Source: Orlajensenia leifsoniae
GTDB taxonomy: Bacteria > Actinomycetota > Actinomycetes > Actinomycetales > Microbacteriaceae
Assembly (NCBI RefSeq): GCF_004570845.1
Contig: NZ_SPQZ01000002.1
Span: 124,001 to 188,000 of the forward strand
Direction of reading: 5' to 3'
DNA: 64,000 nucleotides
Both the position numbers and the translations under genes were made by a program. This document shows positions 49,023 to 57,669 of the stretch, one piece after another. Position 1 is the first letter of the stretch. Each line of letters starts with the position of its first letter. The notes beneath the pieces were generated by a model. It was not told where the DNA came from, did no database searches, and saw only the letters and a list, made by a program, of their open reading frames with translations.

Positions 49023-49324
49023 CACTCGTCTCGTTCCCCTCGGCTCAGCAGTATCCAGATCGACGGTAACAGCAGGGCTCCGGCGAGGGGGTAGGCGAAG
49101 TCCTCGATCGGGGCGAGGCCGATGTCGACACCGCTGCGTCCGGAGTCGGAGTACACCATGAGCCCGACGGCGATCATGATGTTGTCGAACACCGCCGTGA
49201 GCACGAACAGCACGACCACCGTCAGGGCTATGGGGACGATGAGCCGTGGGCGACGTGGCAGCGCGAACGCGGCGACGACGGCCACGACGGCCAGCACGAT
49301 GAGGTTCAGCGTCAGGTAGCTCAT
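49022..49324 (-). CDS. crtYf: CrtYf, C50 carotenoid cyclase subunit
   Basis: A 100-residue three-span membrane protein of the heterodimeric lycopene/C50 cyclase family. It has SYLTLNLIVLAVVAVVAAFALPRRP, the Asp-containing span VLTAVFDNIMIAVGLMVY, and APIEDFAYPLAGALLLP, whose PxE motif is catalytic in the family. With CrtYe it closes both ends of the C50 chain. Whether rings are epsilon (decaprenoxanthin), gamma or beta cannot be told from sequence by eye. Overlaps crtYe and crtEb. Confidence 0.9.
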   Translation of the reverse strand: MSYLTLNLIVLAVVAVVAAFALPRRPRLIVPIALTVVVLFVLTAVFDNIMIAVGLMVYSDSGRSGVDIGLAPIEDFAYPLAGALLLPSIWILLSRGERDE

Positions 49325-49644
49325 GCGCGCCGTCTCGCTGTGAGAATCAGGTCAAACAGCGCCACGAGGTTCATCGTGAGGTAGCAGAGGAAGGTGAGGA
49401 AGAACGCCTCCTCGAGCGGGAGCTCCGGAGCCAGCAGGATGCCGGTCATGTAGGCGGTCTCTCCACGGCTGAAGAGCCCCAGGTCGATGCCGACCAGGTC
49501 CCAGATGAGGAAGAACACGACGCCCGAGATGAGCACGATGGCCGCGCGCACCGGCGAGCGCCAGAAGAACAGCCGATACCGCCAGTCGAGGACGACCATC
49601 CCCGCCAGGCTCACCAGGAGCGCGCCGAGGTAGGCGAACGTCAC
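49321..49644 (-). CDS. crtYe: CrtYe, C50 carotenoid cyclase subunit
   Basis: A 107-residue three-span membrane protein, partner of CrtYf. It has YLGALLVSLAGMVVLDWRYRLFFW, IWDLVGIDLGLF and the catalytic PLEE motif in APELPLEEAFFLTFLCYLTMNL. GTG 49644 overlaps the crtI stop (GTGA), and its stop overlaps crtYf. The order crtI-crtYe-crtYf-crtEb is that of Corynebacterium glutamicum. Confidence 0.9.
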   Translation of the reverse strand: MTFAYLGALLVSLAGMVVLDWRYRLFFWRSPVRAAIVLISGVVFFLIWDLVGIDLGLFSRGETAYMTGILLAPELPLEEAFFLTFLCYLTMNLVALFDLILTARRRA

Positions 49645-51230
49645 CGACTCTCCACCGGGGCCGGTGCCGGGGTGGGCATCGGCTCGGACAGCGGCGTGGC
49701 CGTGGTGTCGCCGTTCATGCGCTTGAAGGCGATCTCGGCGCTGATGAGGCACATGGGCAGGCCGATTCCCGGAATGGTGCTGCCTCCCGCGTAGTAGAGG
49801 CCGTCCAGCTGGCGGGAGGAGTTGCGTCCGCGTAGGAACGCGCTCTGGCGCAGGGTGTGCGCTGGCCCCAGCGCGCCGCCCATCCACGAGTTGAGGTCGG
49901 CCGCGAAGTCACCGGGGCCGACGGTGCGCCGCACCACGATGCGCTCGGCGAGGTCGGGGATCGCCGCCCACTCGGCGAGCCGGGCGATGGCGGCATCCGC
50001 CACCTGCTCCACCTGCAGGTCGCCGTCGCCGTCGATGCCGCCGCGCCCGATGCCGACGTCGGCCGGCACGGGGACGAGCAGGAACAGGTTGCTGTCTCCG
50101 GCCGGTGCCACCCCGGCGTCGGTCGCGCTCGGCATGCAGGTGTAGAACGACGCCGGGTCGGGGATGCGCGGCTTGGAGCCGAAGATGCGGTCGAAGTTCG
50201 TGCGCCAGTCCGAGGTGAAGAACAGGGTGTGGTGGGTCAGCTGCGGCAGCTCGCCGCGCACGCCGAGCATCACCAGTACGGCGCCCGGTCCCGACATGCG
50301 CCGGTTCCACCAGCGCTCGGGGTAGGTGCGCACGGCCTCGTCGACGAGCTCGGTCTCGGTGTGGTGCAGGTCGGCCGCCGAGACGACCTCGTCGGCCGAG
50401 AGCGTGATGCTCTGGCCCGCTGCATCGGTGTAGGTGACCCCCGATACGGATGCCCCCACCGAGGTGACGGCATCGATCGAGGTCACCCGCGCCCGGGTGA
50501 TGATCTCGACGCCCTGCTCGCGGGCGAGCCGGGCGACGACGTCGATGAGGTGGGAGAAGCCGCCCTGCGGGTAGAGCACTCCGTCAGCCAGGTCCATGTG
50601 GCTCATGAGGTGATACATCGCCGGGGTGCGCTCAGGAGATGAGCCGAGGAACACCGCGGGGTAGCCGAGGATCTGCCGCAGCCTGGTGTCCTTCACGTAG
50701 CCGGCCACGAACTTGTCGAGGGGCTGCAGCAGCAGGCGGGCGAGCCTGCCGCCGCGCTTCAGCACGGCCGAGTCGAGGAACGGCCGGAACGACTGGAAGC
50801 TCGTGTACAGGAAGCGCTCGACGGCGTCGTCGTAGGTCGACTTCGCCGATTCGAGGTAGCGCTCCAGCGCGCGACCGGCTCCGGGTTCGACCCGCTCGAA
50901 GGTGCGGATGTTCTCCTCGCGGGAGGCGCGGATGTCGATGGGCTCGGCGTGGCCCTCGAAGAACACCCTGTAGCCGGGGTCGAGCAGCGTGAGGTCCAGT
51001 TGTTCAGCCGCCGAGGTGCCGAGCAGCCGGAAGAAGTGGTCGAAGACCTCGGGCATGAGGTACCACGACGGACCGGTGTCGAAGGTGAAGCCGTCCTTCT
51101 CCCACGAGCCGGCGCGCCCGCCCAGTTCGCTGCGAGCCTCGAGGAGCGTCACCTCCCTGCCGTCGCGGGCCAGCAGTGCCGCGGTGGCGAGTCCGGCGAT
51201 GCCGCCGCCGATCACGATCGTGTGCGTCAT
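49641..51230 (-). CDS. crtI: CrtI, phytoene desaturase
   Basis: A 529-residue FAD-dependent desaturase. The N-terminal dinucleotide fold reads IVIGGGIAGLATAALLARDGREVTLLEARSELGGRAG, followed by FDTGPSWYLMPEVFDHFF. The C-terminal signature (YYAGGSTIPGIGLPMCLISAEIAFKRM) is characteristic of CrtI. It converts phytoene to lycopene in four steps. ATG 51230 overlaps the crtB stop by 4 nt. The last 20 residues are a Pro-rich tail. Confidence 0.96.
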   Translation of the reverse strand: MTHTIVIGGGIAGLATAALLARDGREVTLLEARSELGGRAGSWEKDGFTFDTGPSWYLMPEVFDHFFRLLGTSAAEQLDLTLLDPGYRVFFEGHAEPIDIRASREENIRTFERVEPGAGRALERYLESAKSTYDDAVERFLYTSFQSFRPFLDSAVLKRGGRLARLLLQPLDKFVAGYVKDTRLRQILGYPAVFLGSSPERTPAMYHLMSHMDLADGVLYPQGGFSHLIDVVARLAREQGVEIITRARVTSIDAVTSVGASVSGVTYTDAAGQSITLSADEVVSAADLHHTETELVDEAVRTYPERWWNRRMSGPGAVLVMLGVRGELPQLTHHTLFFTSDWRTNFDRIFGSKPRIPDPASFYTCMPSATDAGVAPAGDSNLFLLVPVPADVGIGRGGIDGDGDLQVEQVADAAIARLAEWAAIPDLAERIVVRRTVGPGDFAADLNSWMGGALGPAHTLRQSAFLRGRNSSRQLDGLYYAGGSTIPGIGLPMCLISAEIAFKRMNGDTTATPLSEPMPTPAPAPVESR

Positions 51231-52105
51231 GGCCGTCCGCCTCCGGTCACGGCGGCCTTCACCGCGATCGTGAGCTTCTCGGCATCGGGAACGCGGATGC
51301 GGGAGCTGAGGAGCTCGGATGCCGGAGTGCTGCGCAGCTTTGTCGACAGCCGGTGGAACAGTCCGTGCGCAGCGGCGACGGCGCCGCGCGACGATCGGGG
51401 GAGTCGCGTGAGCGCTCGCGCCGCGATGGCCAGGTCGGCGTCGATGTCGTCGAGGATGACGTTCTTCTCCTGCTCGGTCATGCGGGCCGGATCGACGGCG
51501 GGGAAGTAGTTGCGGCCGAGGCTGGTCCAGTCGGCGGACAGGTCGCGCAGGAAGTTGACCTTCTGGAAGGCCGCGCCGAGGTGCTTGGCGCCATCCTCGA
51601 GCAGGCGTCGCTCGTCATCGCGCACGGGGTGTCCGGCCAGGAAGGCGCGCAGGCACATGAGGCCGACGACCTCGGCGGATCCGTAGATGTAGACGTCGAC
51701 CTCGGCGGCGTCGAAGGGGGACTCGTCGAGGTCGCGGCGCATCGAGGCGAAGAACGGAGCGGTCAGGTCGCGGCCGATCCCGGTCGCGCGGGCCGTGACG
51801 GCGAAGGCGTGCACGACCAGGTTGGTGCTGAACCCCGTCGCCACGGCCCGGTCCGTCTCGGCCTCGAACTCGTCGAGGCGGGCGAGCTGCTCGTCGACGC
51901 TCAATCCGGCTGCTGCCGCGGCCCCGTCGACGATCTCGTCGGCCACCCGCACGAGGGCGTAGATGTCGCGCACCTGCGAGCGCACCCCGGAGCCGAGCAG
52001 GCGTGCCGCCGCCCCGAACGACGTGGAGTAGCGGCCGATCACGACGGCGGAGCTCGACGACGCGGCGCGGGTGTAGAGCTCGAGGGGACCCTGGTGAGTG
52101 CTCAT
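51227..52105 (-). CDS. crtB: CrtB, phytoene synthase
   Basis: A 292-residue trans-isoprenyl diphosphate synthase, head-to-head type. YSTSFGAAARLLGSGVRSQVRDIYALVRVADEIVD carries the first Asp-rich site, and GAAFQKVNFLRDLSADWTSLGRNYFP the second, which is diagnostic for phytoene/squalene synthases. It condenses two geranylgeranyl diphosphates to phytoene. ATG 52105 overlaps the crtE stop by 4 nt. Confidence 0.95.
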   Translation of the reverse strand: MSTHQGPLELYTRAASSSSAVVIGRYSTSFGAAARLLGSGVRSQVRDIYALVRVADEIVDGAAAAAGLSVDEQLARLDEFEAETDRAVATGFSTNLVVHAFAVTARATGIGRDLTAPFFASMRRDLDESPFDAAEVDVYIYGSAEVVGLMCLRAFLAGHPVRDDERRLLEDGAKHLGAAFQKVNFLRDLSADWTSLGRNYFPAVDPARMTEQEKNVILDDIDADLAIAARALTRLPRSSRGAVAAAHGLFHRLSTKLRSTPASELLSSRIRVPDAEKLTIAVKAAVTGGGRP

Positions 52106-53148
52106 CGGATGCGGTTCACCGCCCTGTCGGCGAAAGTCGAGAGCAGCTCGCGCAGTTCAGCGGGGAGGTCGGATGCCGCCAGCTCGGTCTTAGCGAGCGC
52201 GACGTGGTCTCGGGCGAGCTGCTCGGTGTGGGCGGCGGAGCCGCATCCGGTCAGCGTCTCGCGCACGAAGGCGGCCTCGGCCGGGTCGAGATCGGCCTTG
52301 CCGATGAAGGGGGCGATGCTCGGCCACTCCGGCGTGGTGCGGGCGTGGGCGAGGAGGGTCGTGATCTTGCCCTCGCGCAGGTCGGCGACGGTGCTCTTGC
52401 CCGTCTTCGACTCGTCGCCGAACACGCCGAGCATGTCGTCGGTGAGTTGGAAGGCGATGCCGATGAGCCGGCCGAACCGGCCCAGGCACGCGATGTCGCC
52501 GGCTGATGCCCCAGCCAGCACGGCACCGGCCTGCAATGGTGCCTCGCAGGAGTACACGGCCGTCTTCTGCTCGAGGGTCGCCAGCACGTCGGGGATGCCG
52601 AGCAGGTGCGGTGCGACGGTGTTCGTGACGTCGTTCAACTCCCCGGCCGCCGAGACGAAGACGGCCTTGTCGAGGATGTCGAGGAGGCGCCCGCGGACGA
52701 CCGAATCGGTGTCGAGCTGGGCGATGATGCGGTGGGCCTGGCTGAGCGCGAGGTCTCCGGCGAGCAGGGCTGCAGCCTCACCCCAGGTCTTCGCCTGCTC
52801 CTCGTCGGCGCCCAGGGCTGCGCCGCGGGCGGCGAAGGCGCCGAGGACATTGGCGGAGCCACGGCGGACGAGGTCCCTGTCGATCACGTCGTCGTGGATG
52901 ATGAAGGCGGTGTGAAGCAGCTCGAAGGCTATGGCGAGCTGGGTCGCGGCTGCCTGGTCGGTGCCGCCGAGCCCGTTGTGGGCGGCCAGCACGAGCGCGG
53001 GGCGCGCCCTCTTGCCGCCGGCGCTGGCCTGTTCGAGCTGGTCCCACAGCTCGACGTAGTGCGGACCGTAGTCACCCGCCCGCAACCGGGACGCGGCGAA
53101 GTAGCGTTCGAGTTCGCTCTCGACGCTGGCCGTCGCGACATCGATCAT
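52102..53148 (-). CDS. crtE: CrtE, geranylgeranyl diphosphate synthase
   Basis: A 348-residue polyprenyl synthase. The first Asp-rich motif is HDDVIDRD (near residue 85), preceded by GGKRARPALVLAAH; the second is QLTDDMLGVFGD, the variant with Gly common in actinobacterial enzymes. It makes C20-PP from IPP and allylic primers. ATG 53148 (IDVATASVESELERYFAA follows) overlaps the idi stop by 4 nt; an earlier in-frame start would lie in idi. Confidence 0.93.
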   Translation of the reverse strand: MIDVATASVESELERYFAASRLRAGDYGPHYVELWDQLEQASAGGKRARPALVLAAHNGLGGTDQAAATQLAIAFELLHTAFIIHDDVIDRDLVRRGSANVLGAFAARGAALGADEEQAKTWGEAAALLAGDLALSQAHRIIAQLDTDSVVRGRLLDILDKAVFVSAAGELNDVTNTVAPHLLGIPDVLATLEQKTAVYSCEAPLQAGAVLAGASAGDIACLGRFGRLIGIAFQLTDDMLGVFGDESKTGKSTVADLREGKITTLLAHARTTPEWPSIAPFIGKADLDPAEAAFVRETLTGCGSAAHTEQLARDHVALAKTELAASDLPAELRELLSTFADRAVNRIR

Positions 53149-53690
53149 GAGAACTTCTCTAGCTGCTCGAGTTGCATGACCATCCACGGGCTGAACGCCC
53201 ACGGGGTCTGGCTGGCGGCTCGGGCGACGGCACCGGGTTCCACCCAGACGAATTCGGCGACCTCGCGCGGATCGGGGTCGGGGTCGCCGTCGGTGCGCGC
53301 GACATAGACGGGGCAGACCTCGTTCTCGACGGTTCCGCGGGAATCGGTCGCCCTGTAGCGGAACAGGGGGAGAGCGAGGGCGACGTCGGAGATCTCGAGT
53401 CCGAGCTCGAAATCGGCGCGACGATGCACGGCCGACAGAACGGGCTCCGCCGGTCGCGGGTGACCGCAGAACGAATTGGTCCAGACGCCGGGCCAGGTCT
53501 TCTTGCTCAGCGCCCTGCGGGTGATGAGCAGCTTGCCGTCGGCGTTCAGCACGTAGCAGGAGAAGGCCAGGTGCAGTGCCGTGTCCGGCCCGTGGGCTGC
53601 GGCCTTCGACGCCGTGCCGATGGGGGTGCCGTCCATGTCGAGCAGGACGATCTCATCGTCGACGTGCGCCTCGGTGTCCGTCAGTGTCAC
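53145..53690 (-). CDS. idi: Isopentenyl-diphosphate delta-isomerase, type I
   Basis: A 181-residue NUDIX-fold isomerase. Its active site residues lie in WTNSFCGHPRPAE (catalytic Cys) and in the EISDVALALPLFRYRA and ENEVCPVY regions (Glu). It converts IPP to DMAPP, feeding CrtE. GTG 53690 follows GGGGGCGATC. First gene of the carotenoid operon, with predicted promoter and palindromic operator directly upstream. Presence of idi in the operon differs from the C. glutamicum locus, where idi is elsewhere as far as I recall. Confidence 0.93.
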   Translation of the reverse strand: MTLTDTEAHVDDEIVLLDMDGTPIGTASKAAAHGPDTALHLAFSCYVLNADGKLLITRRALSKKTWPGVWTNSFCGHPRPAEPVLSAVHRRADFELGLEISDVALALPLFRYRATDSRGTVENEVCPVYVARTDGDPDPDPREVAEFVWVEPGAVARAASQTPWAFSPWMVMQLEQLEKFS

Positions 53691-53717
53691 GATCGCCCCC
53701 CGGGTGTCGGATCTCGG

Positions 53718-53746
53718 AAAATAGCTAACTGAGTTAGCGAATCTGA
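53718..53746. promoter_or_regulatory. Carotenoid operon promoter with palindromic operator
   Basis: A perfect 15-bp palindrome GCTAACT-G-AGTTAGC (53724-53738) lies in the divergent gap. On the minus strand it falls directly between a -10 TATTTT (53723-53718) and the expected -35 position. It is therefore placed to shut off idi-crtE transcription. The likely binder is the MarR protein encoded divergently at 53754. TAAC/GTTA resemblance to the sigma-28 -35 is fortuitous: no matching -10 lies 16 nt on. Confidence 0.75.
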
Positions 53747-53753
53747 CGTTACC

Positions 53754-54374
53754 ATGTCTGACATGACCACAGAAGCGGATTCTCGCGACGTGACGACTCC
53801 GTACTGGTACGACGCGCAGGCCGTCGGCGCAGACGACGCCATCGGGGTTCTCGAGGCCCTGCGTCGCTTCCGCAGCGCCGACAAGTCGATGCGGCAGCGC
53901 ACCCAGGACGACATGGATATGAACGAGACCGACCTGGCCGCACTCCGTTTCCTCATAGCCGAGGAGAAGCGCGAGCACGAGGTCGGCCCGACGGACCTCG
54001 CCCACCATCTCGGCATCTCCACCGCCGCCACCACCAAGCTGATCAAGAGGCTCGTCGCCTCCGGGCACCTCCAGCGTCGCCCGCATCCGCACGATCGCCG
54101 CGCGCAGATCCTGCATCCGACGCCCGGCGCCCACGACGAGGTCCGCGCGACTCTCGCGGCCATGCACGCCCGCATGATGGGTGTCGCCGATGCCTTCGCG
54201 CCGGAGGAGCAGCTCGTCGTCGTGCGGTTCCTCACCGCGATGGCCGACGCCGTCGCGCTCGCGCACGACCCGGAACCGGCGGGGTCCGGTGCCGACTCGG
54301 CGACCGACGCCGCGACCGACCCGGCGACCGATGCGCCGCTCGACGCGACGGCCGAGGCGCCTCCCGCGTCCTGA
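53754..54374 (+). CDS. crtR: MarR family regulator of carotenoid genes, CrtR-like
   Basis: A 206-residue winged-helix protein. The DNA-binding part is GPTDLAHHLGISTAATTKLIKRLVASGHLQRRPHPHDRRAQIL, with the DRR wing. In Corynebacterium glutamicum the divergently encoded MarR protein CrtR represses the crt operon and is relieved by geranylgeranyl diphosphate; position and family here match. The C-terminal 35 residues are an Ala/Asp/Thr-repeat tail (ATDAATDPATDAP). ATG 53754 was chosen; 53763 is an alternative. No ribosome binding site is clear. Confidence 0.82.
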   Translation: MSDMTTEADSRDVTTPYWYDAQAVGADDAIGVLEALRRFRSADKSMRQRTQDDMDMNETDLAALRFLIAEEKREHEVGPTDLAHHLGISTAATTKLIKRLVASGHLQRRPHPHDRRAQILHPTPGAHDEVRATLAAMHARMMGVADAFAPEEQLVVVRFLTAMADAVALAHDPEPAGSGADSATDAATDPATDAPLDATAEAPPAS

Positions 54375-54425
54375 CCGGTCACGACACGTTTCGTAGCGTT
54401 CAATCCGGTGGGGCATGCTGGAGGC

Positions 54426-54881
54426 ATGAGCACCGCATCCGGAGACGCCTGGGTCGAGGGTCCTGACGGGTCCAGATTCTGGGGCCGGTTCGGCGCGGCC
54501 GGGCTTCTGGCCTGGGACCCCGAGCGCGGGGTGCTCATGCAGCACCGCGCCAGCTGGAGCCACTTCGGCGATACCTGGGGCCTCCCCGGAGGAGCCCGCC
54601 ACGACGACGAGGACGCCGTCACCGGAGCGATCCGCGAGGCGAACGAGGAGGCAGGAGTCAGCGGCAGCGACCTCGAGGTCGTCACCACCTCCGTGCTCGA
54701 CCTGGGGTTCTGGTCGTACACGACGGTCGTCGCCCGCGTGCTGCATCCGTTCGAGCCCGTCATCAGCGACCCGGAGTCCATCGCCCTGGCGTGGGTGCCG
54801 GTCGACGAGGTCGCCGAACTCCCGCTGCACCCCGGTTTCGCGGCGAGCTGGCCTGCCCTCCGCGTCCTGCTGGTCGGCTAG
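54426..54881 (+). CDS. NUDIX hydrolase
   Basis: A 151-residue NUDIX protein. The NUDIX box GGARHDDEDAVTGAIREANEEAG fits G-x5-E-x7-REU-x-EE-x-GU. GDTWGLPGG precedes it, a pattern of MutT-like NTP or ADP-ribose type hydrolases; the substrate is open. ATG 54426 lies directly after GGAGGC, a very short spacing. Convergent with the DUF1295 gene (9 nt between stops). Confidence 0.88.
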   Translation: MSTASGDAWVEGPDGSRFWGRFGAAGLLAWDPERGVLMQHRASWSHFGDTWGLPGGARHDDEDAVTGAIREANEEAGVSGSDLEVVTTSVLDLGFWSYTTVVARVLHPFEPVISDPESIALAWVPVDEVAELPLHPGFAASWPALRVLLVG

Positions 54882-54890
54882 CCGCGACGC

Positions 54891-55736
54891 TCAGGATGCC
54901 GGCGCCTCCGCAGCCTCTGTCGTGCGCCGACGCGGGAACCACGGCACGATCGCCGAGGTCGTCGCCTGATAGTCGGCGTACTCCGGATGCCGCGCCTTCG
55001 ACAGCGACTCCGTGAAGATCGTCGAGCCGATGAACAGGGCGGTCAACAGGAGCGGGCCGAGGATGGTCCAGTGCAGGACGCTCCCCGTCGCGACGACCGC
55101 GAAGAGGTAGAGCGCCCACCACTGCGCCTGCTCGAAGAAGAAGTTGGGGTGACGGGAGTAGCGGAACAGTCCGGTCTGGAGGAATCGCGCGGACGGTGCG
55201 CGACCGTCGGCGATCTCGGACTTCTTCCACTGGTGGAAGTCCCACTGCTGCTGGTCGGCGATGGTCTCCCCGATGAGGAGCAGGAGGAAGAGCGCCGCCA
55301 CGAGGACGTCGGCCACTCCGAGCGGCGTCGGCATGGCCTGGGAGACGGTGAACGTCGACAGGGTCATCCCGAGGATGAGCGCGTTCTGGTACCCCGCGAT
55401 GAAGAGCAGATTGAACGCCTGGAACGCCGGCTTCGGCATCCGTGCCCGCAGTGCCGCCCACCGGTAGTCCTCGCCACCGCGGGCGTAGCCGCCCTTCCGA
55501 GCGAAGTTGAAGGTGAGTCGGGCGCCCCAGAGCGTCACGAGAACGGCCATCAGCACGAGCCGGGCATTCTCGAATCCGGATGCCGCGGCGAAGACCCACA
55601 CGTAGACGATGGGGGAGAGCGACCAGACGCGATCGACCCACGAGTATTCGCGGGTGAGCACCGAGAGGAGCCAGGTGGCGACGATGGTGCCGGCGCAGAT
55701 CCAGAGACACACGACGAGAGGCTGCATGCTGCGCAT
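54891..55736 (-). CDS. DUF1295 family membrane protein (steroid reductase/ICMT-like)
   Basis: A 281-residue membrane protein with about six to seven spans. WSLSPIVYVWVFAA, GARLTFNFARKGGYARGGEDYRWAALRARMP, and GLFRYSRHPNFFFEQAQWWALYLF are the DUF1295 signature; the RHPNFF motif is shared with isoprenylcysteine methyltransferases and 5-alpha reductases, where it binds NADPH or SAM. The substrate is unknown; its position beside carotenoid genes is suggestive only. ATG 55736 and 55727 are both possible starts. Confidence 0.85.
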   Translation of the reverse strand: MRSMQPLVVCLWICAGTIVATWLLSVLTREYSWVDRVWSLSPIVYVWVFAAASGFENARLVLMAVLVTLWGARLTFNFARKGGYARGGEDYRWAALRARMPKPAFQAFNLLFIAGYQNALILGMTLSTFTVSQAMPTPLGVADVLVAALFLLLLIGETIADQQQWDFHQWKKSEIADGRAPSARFLQTGLFRYSRHPNFFFEQAQWWALYLFAVVATGSVLHWTILGPLLLTALFIGSTIFTESLSKARHPEYADYQATTSAIVPWFPRRRTTEAAEAPAS

Positions 55737-55761
55737 GTTACGCCGTCGATAGACTCGATCC

Positions 55762-56373
55762 GTGGCAGAGCCGAGCGAGCCGACGAACCGGATCTGGACG
55801 GTTCCCAACGTGCTGAGCATGCTCCGGCTCGTTCTGGTGCCGTTCTTCCTCGGCTATCTCATCGTCGGCGACTACATCGCCGCCCTCGTCATCCTCGTGG
55901 TCTCGAGCTTCACGGACTTCCTCGACGGCTTCATCGCCCGCAGGTTCAATCAGATCAGTCGCCTCGGGCAGCTCCTCGATCCGGCCGCCGATCGCCTGTA
56001 CCTGTTCGCGTCCATCCTCGGCCTGGCCGCCGGTGGTCTCGTTCCCTGGTGGCTGGTCGTCGTGATCGTCGGCCGCGATGTCTTCCTCGCCGCTCTCGGC
56101 ATCGTGCTGGCGAACCACGGATACGGCCCGCTTCCGGTGCACCAGTTGGGCAAGGTGGCCACGTTCGCGCTCTTCCTGGGCCTGCCCGTGCTCATGCTCG
56201 GTGCGGCATTCCCCGTCACGGCGGCCGTCGCGCTGCCCATCGGATGGGCCATCACCCTCTGGGGCGTCTTCCTGTACTGGTGGGCCGGAATCATCTACGC
56301 GATCGAAACCGGGCGTGTCATTCGCCTGCCGCTGGTTCCGAGCACCCGGCGATCCGATACGCTGGAGGAATAG
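55762..56373 (+). CDS. CDP-alcohol phosphatidyltransferase (PgsA/cardiolipin synthase type)
   Basis: A 203-residue membrane enzyme. The catalytic motif reads DFLDGFIARRFNQISRLGQLLDPAADR, fitting D-x2-DG-x2-AR-x8-G-x3-D-x3-D. About six spans. It transfers a phosphatidyl group from CDP-diacylglycerol to glycerol-3-phosphate, phosphatidylglycerol or inositol phosphate; which one is not decided. GTG 55762 is the likely start, divergent from DUF1295. Together with the downstream FHA and MerR genes it recalls the mycobacterial pgsA2-garA region. Confidence 0.88.
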   Translation: MAEPSEPTNRIWTVPNVLSMLRLVLVPFFLGYLIVGDYIAALVILVVSSFTDFLDGFIARRFNQISRLGQLLDPAADRLYLFASILGLAAGGLVPWWLVVVIVGRDVFLAALGIVLANHGYGPLPVHQLGKVATFALFLGLPVLMLGAAFPVTAAVALPIGWAITLWGVFLYWWAGIIYAIETGRVIRLPLVPSTRRSDTLEE

Positions 56374-56384
56374 GGAGGTGCACT

Positions 56385-56861
56385 GTGGGAGAGTCCGATG
56401 ACCGGAATGCCGGGGCACAGGCCGACGAGGTCGACCAGGTGAGCACGGACACCACACTGTCCTTCACTCAGGAGCAGGCGGCGTCACTGCTTGCGATAGA
56501 CCCCGATCTGACCGCTGAAGAAGAAGAGGCGATCCAGGCTCTGCCGTCTGGATCTGCTCTGCTCGTGGTGCGCCGGGGACCGAACGCCGGTGCGCGTTTC
56601 CTCCTCGATGCCGATGTGACGACGACGGGGCGGCATCCGGATGCCGACATCTTCCTCGACGACGTCACGGTGTCGCGCCACCACGCGCAGTTCCTGCGTC
56701 ACGGTACGGCGTTCGAGGTCAAGGACCTCGGGTCCCTCAATGGCACGTACTTCGACGGAGTCCGCATCGAGACGGCCCTGCTGGCCGACGGTGCCGAGGT
56801 GCAGGTGGGCAAGTTCCGCCTCACGTTCTACTCGTCGAGGCCCGACCTCGCCGGAGCATGA
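56385..56861 (+). CDS. garA: FHA-domain protein, GarA/OdhI type
   Basis: A 158-residue protein. The N-terminal tail has STDTT (20-24) where GarA/OdhI carry the kinase-phosphorylated ETT motif. The FHA domain (about 57-150) has TGRHPDADIFLDDVTVSRHHAQF and DLGSLNGTYFDG, with Arg83, Ser97, His99 or His100 and Asn119 as phosphothreonine contacts. Known members inhibit 2-oxoglutarate dehydrogenase until phosphorylated by PknB or PknG. GTG 56385 has GGGAGG at 7 nt. Overlaps the MerR gene by 4 nt. Confidence 0.88.
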   Translation: MGESDDRNAGAQADEVDQVSTDTTLSFTQEQAASLLAIDPDLTAEEEEAIQALPSGSALLVVRRGPNAGARFLLDADVTTTGRHPDADIFLDDVTVSRHHAQFLRHGTAFEVKDLGSLNGTYFDGVRIETALLADGAEVQVGKFRLTFYSSRPDLAGA

Positions 56862-57562
56862 TGGCGGGCGCCAGCGCCCACGCGCGGGTATCCGCCACCC
56901 CCTCCCTCCTCAGCATCGGCCAGGTCCTCGCGCGTCTCACGCCTGAGCACCCCGAGCTGACCCCGTCGAAACTGCGCTTCCTCGAGGAGCAGGGGCTCAT
57001 CTCGCCCGCGCGCACCGAGTCGGGCTACCGCAAGTTCTGCGCAGCCGACGTCGAGCGCATCCAGCTCATCCTCGGCATGCAGCGCGACCACTACCTGCCG
57101 CTCAAGGTCATCCGCGGCTACCTCGAGCAGCTCGACGCCGGCCACGTGCCCACGCTCCCCGGCACAGCTGCTCCCGGGCCGTCGATGCTCTCGTCGGCAC
57201 GCCGCTTCAACCGCGACGAGCTGCTGCGCGAGTCCGAGGCATCCCCGCAGCTGCTGGCGGATGCCGTCTCGGCATCGCTCGTAGTTCCGGCGGACGTGTA
57301 CAGCGAGGAGACCGTGAGCGTGCTCCGCGCCCTCGCCGAGCTGCGCAAGGCAGGCATCGAGCCGCGGCACCTCCGCGGCTTCCGTGCAGCCGCCGAGCGC
57401 GAGTCATCGCTCATCGAGACGGCGATGACGCCGATCGTGCGTCGCAATGACGCCTCCAGCCGGGCGAAGGGCGCAGAACTGGCGCTCGAGATCGCCTCAC
57501 AGCTGGAGGTCGTACGATCGACACTGCTGCGCGCCGCCCTTCAGCGCGTGACCAATCCGTGA
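56858..57562 (+). CDS. MerR family regulator (FtsR-like)
   Basis: A 234-residue protein with an N-terminal MerR helix-turn-helix: LLSIGQVLARLTPEHPELTPSKLRFLEEQGLISPARTESGYRKFCAADVERIQLIL. No metal-binding cysteines follow, and the C-terminal region is helical. It matches the first of the two MerR proteins next to garA in mycobacteria and corynebacteria; in the latter FtsR activates ftsZ. ATG 56858 overlaps the FHA stop (ATGA), so translation is coupled. Confidence 0.87.
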   Translation: MMAGASAHARVSATPSLLSIGQVLARLTPEHPELTPSKLRFLEEQGLISPARTESGYRKFCAADVERIQLILGMQRDHYLPLKVIRGYLEQLDAGHVPTLPGTAAPGPSMLSSARRFNRDELLRESEASPQLLADAVSASLVVPADVYSEETVSVLRALAELRKAGIEPRHLRGFRAAAERESSLIETAMTPIVRRNDASSRAKGAELALEIASQLEVVRSTLLRAALQRVTNP

Positions 57563-57669
57563 CTTCCTCGACACGCGGTGCCGATGTCGTTGCCGCACGG
57601 CACTGACCTGAGTACCGTGAGTGAAGCGGCGCACGGACAGTGCGCATCCTGTTGGAAGAGGCGAAATCC

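Noticed and set aside
53724-53738. Sigma-28 promoter before idi, from the CTAAC in the palindrome
   Set aside because: No YCGAYAG lies 16 nt downstream on either strand; the palindrome is better read as a MarR operator.
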